Shown: positions 8,921 through 16,865 of the stretch, one piece after another
Layout of the letters: every line of letters begins with the position of its first letter
Numbering within the stretch: the stretch's first letter is position 1
Assembly: GCF_016863195.1 (NCBI RefSeq)
Contig: NZ_BOOK01000036.1
Location: 1 to 64,000 of the forward strand
DNA length: 64,000 bases
Direction: 5' to 3'
DNA from: Paraplanobispora takensis
Lineage (GTDB): Bacteria > Actinomycetota > Actinomycetes > Streptosporangiales > Streptosporangiaceae
The notes under the pieces: model-generated
Told to the model about the DNA's origin: nothing
What the model saw: only the letters and a program-made list of their open reading frames with translations
Databases searched by the model: none
Translations under genes and position numbers: made by a program

Positions 8921-9256
8921 TTGTTCTTTGAGCGCAGCCACGCGACGGGAAGCGGCGTGGACGATCCCGACGAGGAAGCCGTACAGCGGACCCTCCCATC
9001 CGCCCGGCGGGCCGTACCGCGGCGCCAGGATCCGGCCGCGGCACAGGACGGCTCCGCCTCCGAACGGGTAAAGCAGGCCGCCGACCGGCTCCGGCAGGCC
9101 AAGCAGCAGGCGCAGCAGGCCAGGCAGCGCGCCCTGCAGGCCAGACAGGCCGCACAGAACGCCCACGCGGCCGCCGACCGGGCCTACCGCGAGACTTACG
9201 CCATGATCAGCCGGATCGCCGACGCCCAGCCGGTCGAGACCCGTGAACACCGGTGA
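8921..9256 (+). CDS. Small Ala/Gln/Arg-rich coiled-coil protein, unknown function
   Basis: I do not recognise this family. The protein has 111 residues from TTG 8921, or 99 from GTG 8957; neither start has a perfect ribosome site, so the N-terminus is uncertain. Residues about 45-95 form one long amphipathic helix with heptad spacing (ASERVKQAADRLRQAKQQ, then QARQ/QAAQ repeats), a strong coiled-coil pattern. There is no signal peptide or membrane segment. The stop overlaps the GTG start of the next gene (GTGA), which encodes a second helical protein, so the two are probably made together and may pair. They lie divergently from the carrier-protein operon across 255 bases, so they mark the border of the biosynthetic cluster. 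Confidence 0.6.
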   Translation: MFFERSHATGSGVDDPDEEAVQRTLPSARRAVPRRQDPAAAQDGSASERVKQAADRLRQAKQQAQQARQRALQARQAAQNAHAAADRAYRETYAMISRIADAQPVETREHR

Positions 9257-9639
9257 TCCGCATGTCGTCCGGCTCCGTCCCCCTCGACCAGCCCCGCTCC
9301 CAGGCCACGCAGGCCCGTGAGCGCCTCCTGCAGATCCGGGAGCGCCTGGAGCAGATCGCCCGGCGACGCCGGGAGCTCGCCGCCGGATGGCGTCCCGCCC
9401 CGCAACAGGACGGCCCCGCCGGCCACCACGCCGCCCAGGCCCGCCTGCACGCCGCCCAGGCCCGTGCCGCCGCGCGTGCCAGCCGCCTGCGGGCCGCCCT
9501 GGCCTGCGAGCAGGCCGCCGTACTCCACGAGGCCCTCGCCGAGGCCGGCATCGGCGACGTGGCCTGGCACCGCAGCCGGGCCGAGCAGCGCCGCCGTACC
9601 GGGCCTGCCGGAAGCACGGGCGCCGCGGCCCCGGACTGA
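9253..9639 (+). CDS. Small Ala/Arg-rich helical protein, partner of the preceding gene
   Basis: I do not recognise this family. The protein has 128 residues from GTG 9253, which overlaps the upstream stop; ATG 9262 is a close alternative. Residues 18-45 form a charged heptad helix (QARERLLQIRERLEQIARR). After a Gly/Pro break at about 45-58, a second Ala-rich helix spans about 58-105. The protein is basic, with no Cys pair, catalytic motif or transmembrane segment. Tight overlap with a similar coiled-coil gene suggests a two-subunit helical assembly or a scaffold (inference). Such pairs are easily missed by similarity searches because of their low complexity. Confidence 0.6.
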   Translation: MIRMSSGSVPLDQPRSQATQARERLLQIRERLEQIARRRRELAAGWRPAPQQDGPAGHHAAQARLHAAQARAAARASRLRAALACEQAAVLHEALAEAGIGDVAWHRSRAEQRRRTGPAGSTGAAAPD

Positions 9640-9715
9640 GGCCTCACCGGGGACGGAGCCGCCGGACCGAGCCGAGACCCTCACCCGGGCGGAGGCACCG
9701 TGCTCCGCGGAGATC

Positions 9716-10210
9716 TCACCGGGGCGGAGCCGCCGGACCCGGGTCGGCGATCTCCTCCTCGGGCAGTGCGGACAGCGTTCGCAGGCCGCGAAGGAAGGCC
9801 TCGCGGTCGTCGTCCGCGAGGCGGGCCAGCAGCCGGTCCTCCCAGCGCCTGATGCCGTTCCGGGCGGCGTCGCGCAGCCGCCGTCCCTCCGGGGTGAGCA
9901 GGAGCAGGTGGACCCGGCGGTCGCGCGGGTCGGGCCGCCGTTCGATCAACCCGCGATCCTGCAGTCCGTCGAGCACCCCGATGATGCGCGTCTTGTCCGC
10001 GCCGATGGCCTGCGCCAGCGCGCTCTGGCTGCGCGTCGGCTCCTCGCCCAGGGCGAGCAGCACCGCGTACGCCCACATGGACAGGCCGTGAGCCCGCAAC
10101 ACGGGCAGCTCGGCCGCCATCAGGGCACGGCCCAGCGGCACCATCATCGCCGCCAGGTCGGGCCGTCCGTCATCGGCCTCAGGGCCGTTCGCCGCCGTGC
10201 TCTCCGCCAT
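9716..10210 (-). CDS. MarR-family transcriptional regulator
   Basis: This 164-residue winged-helix repressor has the MarR core SALAQAIGADKTRIIGVLDG followed by the wing DRRVHLLLLTPEG. MarR proteins are dimers that leave DNA on binding small phenolic or other ligands. The start is ATG 10210; the open frame continues further up but would run into the promoter region. It is divergent from the TIGR03086-type gene at 10279, with 68 bases between them. An inverted repeat there (10249-10269) is the likely operator for both genes. Confidence 0.88.
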   Translation of the reverse strand: MAESTAANGPEADDGRPDLAAMMVPLGRALMAAELPVLRAHGLSMWAYAVLLALGEEPTRSQSALAQAIGADKTRIIGVLDGLQDRGLIERRPDPRDRRVHLLLLTPEGRRLRDAARNGIRRWEDRLLARLADDDREAFLRGLRTLSALPEEEIADPGPAAPPR

Positions 10211-10248
10211 GGCACAAAAATACGACGTCGCAAATAATAGGCATGGAC

Positions 10249-10269
10249 ATATAGTAAGCGACTGCATAT
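10249..10269. promoter_or_regulatory. Probable MarR operator (imperfect inverted repeat)
   Basis: The arms ATATAGT and ACTGCATAT flank AAGCG in the 68-base gap between the divergent MarR and TIGR03086 genes. AT-rich inverted repeats here are typical MarR sites. The match is imperfect by one inserted base. Confidence 0.5.
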
Positions 10270-10278
10270 CATCCATCC

Positions 10279-10878
10279 ATGCAGACTGTCGATCTACGAG
10301 CGGCGGACGAATGGGCGGTCCGGACGAGCGTCGCACTCGTGGCGAAGGCGACCCCGGACGACCTCGGCCGCCCCACGCCCTGCTCGGTCTGGACACTCGG
10401 TGACCTGCTCGCCCACATGACCGTCCAGCACCGCGGGTTCGCCGCGGCCGCGCGGGGTCACGGCGCCGACCTCGCGGCCTGGAGCCCTCGCCCGCCCGGC
10501 GAGGACCCGGCCGCGGAGTACGCCGAGGCCGCCGACGACGTCCTGGCCGCCTTCGCCGGACAGGACGTGCCGGAACGGGCGTTCGCCCTCCCGGAGTTCG
10601 GGCCCGGCGCGGCCTTCCCCGGCGCCCAGGCGATCGGGTTCCACTTCATCGACTACGTGGTGCACTCCTGGGACGTCGCCCGCTCCCTCGGCCTGCCCTT
10701 CGAGCTGGACGACGACCTGGCCGAGGACGCCCTGCGAATCGCCCTGGCGGTTCCCGACGGGGACTACCGGCTCGGCCCGGGCGCCGCCTTCCGCCCCGGC
10801 CTGCCCGCTCCCGGGAACGCCTCGGCGCTCGACCGGATCCTCACGGCGCTCGGCCGCTCCCCGAGCTGGCCCGCCTGA
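10279..10878 (+). CDS. TIGR03086-type metal-binding protein (DinB/maleylpyruvate isomerase fold)
   Basis: This 199-residue protein is of the actinobacterial DinB-like superfamily that includes mycothiol-dependent maleylpyruvate isomerase. Family features are the TPCSVWTLGDLLAHM segment near residue 35, whose His is a likely metal ligand, and HFIDYVVHSWDVARSLG near residue 117, with two further His. Proteins of this group bind a divalent metal in a four-helix bundle; many are thought to be mycothiol-dependent transferases. The window also carries mshA, so mycothiol should be available. It is divergent from and probably controlled by the MarR gene. The substrate is unknown. Confidence 0.82.
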   Translation: MQTVDLRAADEWAVRTSVALVAKATPDDLGRPTPCSVWTLGDLLAHMTVQHRGFAAAARGHGADLAAWSPRPPGEDPAAEYAEAADDVLAAFAGQDVPERAFALPEFGPGAAFPGAQAIGFHFIDYVVHSWDVARSLGLPFELDDDLAEDALRIALAVPDGDYRLGPGAAFRPGLPAPGNASALDRILTALGRSPSWPA

Positions 10879-10983
10879 CCGGCGGGCTGCGGCCGTACCC
10901 CGTGAACGCGCTCCGGACGTGACGGGGACCGAGGCCGGGCGGTACCGTCGGATATCCGATCTTCTCCCAGGGGAGGTGCGCCC

Positions 10984-11463
10984 GTGGACGAAGGAGACCT
11001 CCGGCACCTGCGGCGATGCGTGGAGCTGGCCGCGGAGGCGCTGGAGAAGGGCGATGAGCCGTTCGGGTCCGTGCTGGTGTCGGCCGACGGGAAGACCCTG
11101 GCCGAGGGGCACAACGAGGTGGCTTCGGGCGACCGCACCCGCCACCCCGAGTTCGAGCTGGCCCGGTGGTCCGCCTCGCACCTGACCCCGGAGGAACGGG
11201 CCGGGGCCACCGTCTACACCTCCGGCGAGCACTGCCCCATGTGCGCCGCCGCCCACGCCTGGGTCGGCCTGGGCCGCATCGTCTACGCCGTCTCCTCGGA
11301 ACAGCTGTCCACCTGGCTGACCGGACTCGGCGTCCCACCATCCCCGGTGCGGCCCCTGCCCATCCACGAGGTCGCCCCCGGCGTGACGGTCGAGGGCCCC
11401 GCCGAAGAACTGTCCGACCAGGTCCACGCCCTGCACCGCCGCTTCCACCGAGGGAAGCCGTAG
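10984..11463 (+). CDS. Cytidine/deoxycytidylate deaminase-fold nucleoside deaminase
   Basis: This 159-residue zinc deaminase has the motif HPEFE (about residues 49-53), in place of the usual HAE, and the zinc Cys pair in GEHCPMCAAAH. An N-terminal EPFGSVLVSADG strand is typical of the guanine deaminase/TadA-like subgroup. The GTG start follows a strong GGGGAGG site. The product probably deaminates a free base or nucleoside rather than tRNA, since a housekeeping tadA would be expected elsewhere; this is inference. It is monocistronic in appearance. Confidence 0.87.
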   Translation: MDEGDLRHLRRCVELAAEALEKGDEPFGSVLVSADGKTLAEGHNEVASGDRTRHPEFELARWSASHLTPEERAGATVYTSGEHCPMCAAAHAWVGLGRIVYAVSSEQLSTWLTGLGVPPSPVRPLPIHEVAPGVTVEGPAEELSDQVHALHRRFHRGKP

Positions 11464-11648
11464 ATCTTCCCAGGATCCGGTGCGGGCATATCAGGCGACA
11501 CACCCGCACCGACGAGCCAGACCGCCGAGGACGTCGGAGGAGGGGAACCCCGGCGTCGGTACCGCTATGAGGTGGACGCGACCCGACCCGCGGTCGCCGT
11601 CAGCACGGCCGGCCACCGCCGTACCCACCGCTCGCACCCACCCTGTAA

Positions 11649-12065
11649 TCACCCACGACCGTGCTCCCCGGAGGATTCGAGGAGCCTCACGGAGAGGTGA
11701 ACGTAATCATCTCCGACGGCCTTGGATGCGCAGACCTTGCCCTCCAGAGCGTTGATGCTCTCCGCGAATCCCCAGCCGTCCATGACGGCGGCGTCCTGGT
11801 GGAAGGCCGGCAGGTCGGCACGCGATGCCGCAAAGCGATAGGACTGGCCGGCATAAGCGGTCCGGTCGTCGGGCTCGCAGCGTGCCGACCTGTTCCCGTA
11901 CGGCGTCGCGCCGTGTGGCTGCGCATCGAGGATCCTGAGCCGGCCCGTGGATGCGGCGATCCGCTTGTCATCAGCCGTGCAGCCATAGCCCGGCGCCACG
12001 GCCCTGATCGCGGCGGCACCTGCCCCAGGACACCGGCACCGGCGACCACTTCGCGGGGCCCTCAC
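11649..12065 (-). pseudogene. Lipoprotein-like small protein, possibly decayed at its N-terminus
   Basis: The minus-strand frame encodes a protein-like C-terminal 100 residues: GCTADDKRIAAS, then CEPDDRTAYAGQSYRF, then FHQDAAVMDGWGF and a late VCASKA. This spacing of Cys, DD and aromatic residues resembles small actinobacterial secreted lipoproteins. The N-terminal part is not a normal signal peptide; it is Arg/Cys-rich (GRRCRCPG). A hydrophobic VVAGAGVLG stretch lies in another frame just upstream, which suggests a frameshift in the signal region. A GTG at 12065 is the nearest start but has no clear ribosome site. It could be an intact unknown gene with an odd start or a decaying lipoprotein gene. 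Confidence 0.4.
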
Positions 12066-12172
12066 CGCTAACCCGCGAACTTCACGCGGCATTTCCGGAT
12101 ATACCCCGAAATATTGGCGATGCTCGGTGCAGTCGTGCGGCCTGCGGACAACGGTGCCGCAGCGGGTATCGG

Positions 12173-13012
12173 CTATAGGCGCGTCGCGGTGCGGACGAGG
12201 TCGGCGACGGCTTTGGATCTGCTGTGTGGCGGCCAGGCGATGACGGTCGTGACGGCCGGTGCGTCCGGCACCGGCACGATGGCGTGGTCGTCGCGTAACT
12301 GGTCTCGGAGCGACTCGGGTACGACGGCGCAGGCCAGTCCGAGCGCGATCAGTTGGAACAGTTGGGTGTGATCGCGCACCTGCGGGCCGGGGCCGTCCGG
12401 ATGGCCGCCGTCCCGTCCAGGCCAGCGCGGCAGGGGCAGGTCCGTCTGGGCGTTGACCTCGGCTGACGACAGATACGCCCGGTCGGCGAGGGGGTGACCC
12501 TTGGGCAGGACCACGACCTGCTGTTCGGTGTGCAGATCCTCGGTGTCGAATCCGGCTGTCGTGTCGTAAGGCCGGTGGAGCAGAGCAACATCGGCACGCC
12601 CGGTGCGCAGCAGGCTTTCCGGCTCGCCCGGCCCGCACAGCATCACCTCGACGGCCACGGCGCCCGGTTCAGCGGCGTAGGCGTGCAGAAGCTCCGACAA
12701 CAGTTCCCTGGACGCTCCGGCCTTGACGGCCAGGACCACACCCGGCCGGTCGCCCGCGGCGCGGCGGGTGCGGCGCTCAGCGGCTTCGACCGCGTCGAGC
12801 GCGAGCCGGGCCTCCCGCAGCAGCACCGACCCGGCCTCGGTCAAGGCGACGGCGCGAGCAGTGCGGTGCAGCAGAACGACTCCGAGCCGCCGTTCCAACT
12901 GCTGGATCGCCCGCGACAGCGGTGGTTGAGTCATCGCGAGCCGTTGTGCCGCCCGCCCGAAGTGCAACTCCTCGGCTACGGCGACGAAGTATCGCAACTC
13001 CCGCGTCTCCAC
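12173..13012 (-). CDS. LysR-family transcriptional regulator
   Basis: This 279-residue regulator begins METRELRYFVAVAEELHFG, the classic LysR start, with the helix-turn-helix LAMTQPPLSRAIQQLERR at about residues 28-45. The C-terminal part is a periplasmic-binding-like co-inducer domain. The start is taken as GTG 13012 because the LysR N-terminus aligns there; the longer open frame is upstream noise. It is divergent from a short-chain dehydrogenase, and a T-N11-A palindrome lies in the gap. LysR regulators usually control themselves and the divergent gene, so the dehydrogenase is the expected target. Confidence 0.92.
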   Translation of the reverse strand: METRELRYFVAVAEELHFGRAAQRLAMTQPPLSRAIQQLERRLGVVLLHRTARAVALTEAGSVLLREARLALDAVEAAERRTRRAAGDRPGVVLAVKAGASRELLSELLHAYAAEPGAVAVEVMLCGPGEPESLLRTGRADVALLHRPYDTTAGFDTEDLHTEQQVVVLPKGHPLADRAYLSSAEVNAQTDLPLPRWPGRDGGHPDGPGPQVRDHTQLFQLIALGLACAVVPESLRDQLRDDHAIVPVPDAPAVTTVIAWPPHSRSKAVADLVRTATRL

Positions 13013-13043
13013 CGGCTCATCGTATTCGGCGCTGACCACGACC

Positions 13044-13060
13044 GATACCCGTGCGGTATC
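13044..13060. promoter_or_regulatory. LysR-type operator (T-N11-A)
   Basis: The perfect inverted repeat GATACC-CGTGC-GGTATC contains the canonical LysR-box spacing T-N11-A (T 13046, A 13058). It sits in the 105-base gap between the divergent LysR and SDR genes. Confidence 0.75.
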
Positions 13061-13117
13061 GCCGCCCACTCGACCGGTCTTGGACGCCCCTCCCGAGTCC
13101 GCAACATGATCGACGGC

Positions 13118-13843
13118 ATGAGTGAACGGACGATCGCGCTGGTGACCGGCGCGAACAAGGGAATCGGATACGAGATCGCCGCAGGCCTGGGCGCCCTCGG
13201 CTGGCGAATCGGTGTGGGCGCGAGGGATCGGCAACGCCGCGACACCGCGGTCGAGAAGCTGCGCGCGGCCGGGACCGATGCGTTCGGCGTGCCGCTCGAC
13301 GTCACCGACGACGAAAGTGTCGCCGCCGCGGCCGAGCTGATCGCCGGCCACGCCGGAGGGTTCGACGTCCTGGTCAACAATGCCGCGATCACCGGCGGTA
13401 TGCCACAGACACCGGCCACGGTCGAACCCGCGACCGTGCGAGCTGTCGTGGAAACCAACGTGATCGGCGTCATCCGGGTCACCAACGCGATGCTGCCGAT
13501 GCTGCGCGACTCGGCATCACCGCGGATCGTCAACATGTCCAGCAGCGTCGGCTCGCTCGCCCTGCAAACCGCACCTGGCATCGACATGGGCCCGATTCCC
13601 GCCGCCTACTTGGCGTCGAAGACCTTCCTCAACGCCCTCACCATCCAATACGTCAAGGAACTGAGCGACACCGGCATCCTGATCAACTCCGGCTGCCCCG
13701 GCTTCACCGCCACCGACCTCAACGGCTTCCAGGGCGTCCGCACACCACAACAGGGCGCGGCCATCGCGATTCGCCTCGCGACCCTGCCCGACGACGGACC
13801 GACCGGCGGATTCTTCGACGATGCCGGAACGGTGCCCTGGTAA
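13118..13843 (+). CDS. Short-chain dehydrogenase/reductase (carbonyl reductase-like)
   Basis: This 241-residue classical SDR has the cofactor loop TGANKGIG at about residues 10-17, NNAA at about 84, a Ser in VNMSSSVGS and the catalytic YLASK. The long segment between Ser and Tyr (GSLALQTAPGIDMGPIP) is typical of carbonyl-reductase-like members. The start is ATG 13118; ATG 13106, four codons upstream, is possible. It is under probable control of the divergent LysR regulator. The substrate is not predictable; such enzymes reduce xenobiotic aldehydes, ketones or quinones with NADPH. Confidence 0.9.
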   Translation: MSERTIALVTGANKGIGYEIAAGLGALGWRIGVGARDRQRRDTAVEKLRAAGTDAFGVPLDVTDDESVAAAAELIAGHAGGFDVLVNNAAITGGMPQTPATVEPATVRAVVETNVIGVIRVTNAMLPMLRDSASPRIVNMSSSVGSLALQTAPGIDMGPIPAAYLASKTFLNALTIQYVKELSDTGILINSGCPGFTATDLNGFQGVRTPQQGAAIAIRLATLPDDGPTGGFFDDAGTVPW

Positions 13844-14022
13844 CAGCCACACCGGCACGAACCATTCCCGTCGGCGCGTCCACGGCAAGAACAGCGCGCA
13901 AGCCCGAGCCGAAACCCGAGGTACACGGCCGGGCCATGTCTACCTGCACTCGGCGATCGACGGCTACTCGATACAGTCAGCGAGGCCGTTAGCGAGATCA
14001 CAACATTGTCCGGACGAACAGG

Positions 14023-14061
14023 AAGGCCCCTGACGGCGTGACGCCTGTTCAGGGGCCTTTC
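14023..14061. terminator. Hairpin terminator downstream of tRNA-Thr
   Basis: The arms AAGGCCCCTGA and TCAGGGGCCTT form an 11-bp stem with a smaller internal GGCG/CGCC hairpin. TTTCTCTCT follows on the plus strand. It lies just past the 3' end of the minus-strand tRNA and may act in both directions. Confidence 0.7.
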
Positions 14062-14070
14062 TCTCTGCGA

Positions 14071-14142
14071 GCCGACGAGGGGAATCGAACCCCTGACCTT
14101 CTGTTTACAAGACAGATGCTCTGCCGATTGAGCTACGTCGGC
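14071..14142 (-). tRNA. tRNA-Thr (anticodon TGT)
   Basis: The minus strand folds as a full cloverleaf: a 7-bp acceptor GCCGACG/CGTCGGC, D-arm AGCTC...GAGC, anticodon stem TCTGT/ACAGA with loop CTTGTAA, and T-arm AGGGG-TTCGATT-CCCCT. The anticodon is TGT, reading ACA (Thr). No CCA is encoded. Confidence 0.96.
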
Positions 14143-14216
14143 ATGGTCGTCTGACGAGTGTAGTCGGCATTGGCCCCCGGCGTCACTGACGTAAAGCGTG
14201 TGGGCCGGGGGAGCCG

Positions 14217-15191
14217 TCAGGACTTGCGGTGGCGGGCCACCTCGTAGAGGGCGATTCCGGCGGCGACGCCCGCGTTGAGGGACTCGGCGGCGGCGTTCAT
14301 GGGGATGCGGACGACCAGGTCGCAGGCCTCGCGGACGAGGCGGGACAGGCCCTTGCCCTCGGAGCCGACGACCACGACCAGGGGGCCGTCGAGGAGGTTG
14401 GCGTCGCCGACGTCGACCGTGCCCTCGCCGTCCAGGCCGATCACGAACAGGCCGGCGTCGCGGTAGTCGCGCAGGGTCGCGGTGAGGTTGCTCGCCCGGG
14501 CGACGGACATGGTCGCCAGCGTGCCCGCGGAGGTCTTCCAGGCTCCGGCGGTCACCCCGGCCGAACGCCGGGAGGGGACGACCAGGCCGTGGGCGCCGAA
14601 GGCTGTGGCGGAGCGGGCGATGGCGCCGAGGTTGCGCGGGTCGGTGACGCCGTCGAGGGCGACGATCAGCGGGACCTCGGCGGCGTCCCTGGCCGTCTCG
14701 ACCAGGTCCTCGGGATGGGCGTAGTCGTAGGCGGGGATCTGCAGGGCCAGGCCCTGGTGCACCCCGCCCTCGGTCAGCCGGTCGAGCTTCTCCCGGCTGA
14801 CCTCCAGCATCGCGATGCCCCGGTCGGCGGCGATGCGCACGGACTCCTTGACGCGGTCGTCGTTGTCGATGCGCTGCGCGACGTAGAGCGCGTTCGCCGG
14901 CACGCCCGCGCGCAGCGCCTCGACGACGGGGTTGCGCCCGCCGATGTACTCGGGCGCGTCCTCGCTGCGCCGGGTGCGGGTCTGCGGGCGCGAGGAGGAG
15001 GACGAGGACCTGCCTGTCCTCTCCTCGCGCTCGATCCGCTCGGTGCGCGCCTTGTCCTTGTACCAGTGCCGCATGTGCGCCGGCGGGGTCGCCCCCTTGC
15101 CCTCCAGGCCACGGCGGACGTTGCCGCCCGTGCCCTTGGTCGGACTCTTCTTCTTCGCGGGTCGCCCGGACCCCTTACCCCCACCAGCCAT
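14217..15191 (-). CDS. rlmB: 23S rRNA (guanosine-2'-O-)-methyltransferase RlmB-type (SpoU/TrmH family)
   Basis: This 324-residue SPOUT methyltransferase acts on 23S rRNA. The first 90 residues form a Lys/Arg/Ser-rich disordered tail (MAGGGKGSGRPAKKK), usual in actinobacterial members. A substrate-binding domain starts at YIGGRNPVVEALRAG. The trefoil-knot SAM site shows the family motifs: ALDGVTDPRNLGAIARSA, VVVVGSEGKGLS and IPMNAAAESLNAGVAAGI. It is 23 bases downstream of cysS, the conserved actinobacterial order, and is probably co-transcribed with it. Confidence 0.95.
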   Translation of the reverse strand: MAGGGKGSGRPAKKKSPTKGTGGNVRRGLEGKGATPPAHMRHWYKDKARTERIEREERTGRSSSSSSRPQTRTRRSEDAPEYIGGRNPVVEALRAGVPANALYVAQRIDNDDRVKESVRIAADRGIAMLEVSREKLDRLTEGGVHQGLALQIPAYDYAHPEDLVETARDAAEVPLIVALDGVTDPRNLGAIARSATAFGAHGLVVPSRRSAGVTAGAWKTSAGTLATMSVARASNLTATLRDYRDAGLFVIGLDGEGTVDVGDANLLDGPLVVVVGSEGKGLSRLVREACDLVVRIPMNAAAESLNAGVAAGIALYEVARHRKS

Positions 15192-15214
15192 GGTGTCTAG
15201 GGTACGGCCTGCGG

Positions 15215-16612
15215 CTACCGCGACAGTTCCCAGCGCGGTCCCTGGGGGGTGTCCTCGACGGTGATCCCGGCCTGGGCGAGCTGGTCGCGGATGGCGTCGG
15301 CCGCGGTGAAGTCCTTGCGGGCGCGGGCCGCCTGGCGCTGCTCCAGGGCCACGGCGACCAGGGCGTCGACCGTGGCGCGCAGCCCGGAGTCGCCGCCGGA
15401 GGAACGCCACTGCTCCGAGCGCGGGTCCAGGCCGAGCACGTCGAGCATGTTCTGCGTCTCGGCCAGGAGCCTGGCGACCTGCTCCTTGTTGCCCTGGGCG
15501 AGCGCGACGTTGCCCTCGCGGACGACCTCGTGCACCACGGCCAGCGCCTGCGGCGTGCCGAGGTCGTCGTCGAGGGCGTCGGTGAACGCCTGGGGCAGCG
15601 GGGCGTGCGCGTCCACGTCGTGGATCACCTCGGCGGCCCGGGTGACGAAGCCCTCGATGCGCTGGTAGGCCGCGGCGGCCTCGAACAGCGCCTCCTCGGA
15701 GTAGTCGATCGCCGAGCGGTAGTGCGGGGCGGCGAGGTAGTAGCGCAGCTCGACCGGGCGGACCTTCTTGGTCACCTCGGGGATCAGCAGGGAGTTGCCG
15801 AGCGACTTGCTCATCTTCTCCGCGCCGATCTTGAGCATGCCGTTGTGCATCCAGTAGCGCGCGAAGCCGTCCCCGGCCGCCTGCGACTGGGTCAGCTCGT
15901 TCTCGTGGTGCGGGAAGATCAGGTCGACGCCGCCGCCGTGGATGTCGAAGGTGGGCCCGAGATACTTGGTCGCCATGGCCGAGCACTCCAGGTGCCAGCC
16001 GGGACGGCCCTTGCCCCAGGGGGTCGGCCAGGTCGGCTCGCCGGGCTTCTCGCCCTTCCAGAGCGCGAAGTCGCGCGGGTCGCGCTTGGCCGAGTCGGTG
16101 TCGGTGTCACCGGCCGCCCGCATGTTCTCCAGCTTCTGGTTGGACAGCGAGCCGTACCGGTCGGCGTAGGAGACGACGTCGAAGTAGACGTCCCCGTCGG
16201 CGGCGTAGGCGTGGCCGGCCGCGATCAGCCGCTCCATCAGCTCGATCATCTCGGGGACGTGGCCGGTGGCGCGCGGCTCGACGGTCGGCGGCAGGCAGCC
16301 GAGCACCTGGTAGGCCCAGGTGAAGGCGCGCTGGTTGCGCTCGGCGATCACGAACCAGGGCACACCCTCCCCGGCGGCGACCCTGATGATCTTGTCGTCG
16401 ATGTCGGTGACGTTCCGGCAGAACGTGACGTCGTAGCCGGAGCGGGTCATCCAGCGCCGGAGCACGTCGAAGTTGACGCCGGAGCGGATGTGACCGATGT
16501 GCGGCGGAGCCTGAACGGTGGCACCACACAGGTAGATCGACGCCCGGCCGGGCTCCACCGGAACGAACTCGCGGACCGTACGTGTGCTGGTGTCGTATAG
16601 GCGCAGACTCAC
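15215..16612 (-). CDS. cysS: Cysteinyl-tRNA synthetase
   Basis: This 465-residue class I synthetase charges tRNA-Cys. It has the HIGH-type motif [10 protein letters not shown] near residue 37 and KMSKS at about 268. The zinc-binding residues CGAT, CSA and the HHENE segment are all present. The start is GTG 16612 (MSLRLYDTS). It is upstream of rlmB in the usual operon. In many relatives ispF sits directly before cysS; here more than 3 kb with a DUF2637 gene and two small membrane-protein genes separates them. Confidence 0.97.
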   Translation of the reverse strand: MSLRLYDTSTRTVREFVPVEPGRASIYLCGATVQAPPHIGHIRSGVNFDVLRRWMTRSGYDVTFCRNVTDIDDKIIRVAAGEGVPWFVIAERNQRAFTWAYQVLGCLPPTVEPRATGHVPEMIELMERLIAAGHAYAADGDVYFDVVSYADRYGSLSNQKLENMRAAGDTDTDSAKRDPRDFALWKGEKPGEPTWPTPWGKGRPGWHLECSAMATKYLGPTFDIHGGGVDLIFPHHENELTQSQAAGDGFARYWMHNGMLKIGAEKMSKSLGNSLLIPEVTKKVRPVELRYYLAAPHYRSAIDYSEEALFEAAAAYQRIEGFVTRAAEVIHDVDAHAPLPQAFTDALDDDLGTPQALAVVHEVVREGNVALAQGNKEQVARLLAETQNMLDVLGLDPRSEQWRSSGGDSGLRATVDALVAVALEQRQAARARKDFTAADAIRDQLAQAGITVEDTPQGPRWELSR

Positions 16613-16685
16613 GATGGCAAGGCTAACGCCTCACCCCGCCTCACAGGCCGGGTTATCGGACCTTGAAGCCACTCGGTGCCGCCTT

Positions 16686-16714
16686 TTGTGGCCATAACGG
16701 TCTTATGGCCACAA
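16686..16714. promoter_or_regulatory. Perfect 12-bp inverted repeat between cysS and the DUF2637 gene
   Basis: The arms TTGTGGCCATAA and TTATGGCCACAA are exact reverse complements around CGGTC. It lies 74 bases upstream of the cysS start and about 150 bases upstream of the DUF2637 start. There is no T-run on either side, so an operator for a dimeric regulator fits better than a terminator. The cognate protein is unknown. Confidence 0.65.
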
Positions 16715-16865
16715 GGTAGGGATGTCCCCAACGCCCGGTGAAGAATCACCATCCACGGCCTTTGCCACAACGACTCACATGCGACGCGCATCATCCCGAC
16801 ACGCACCGTGGGAGGCGGCTTACGCCGATCATGCCGTCTTCCGATTCTGTACGCTCGAAACCGCC

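Noticed and set aside
11661-12071. A plus-strand gene in the region opposite the lipoprotein-like frame
   Set aside because: It has no ribosome site and no protein-like pattern in the second half. The minus-strand frame has better composition.
13844-14070. A small ORF upstream of the tRNA
   Set aside because: No ribosome site and no recognisable composition. The region holds the terminator hairpin only.
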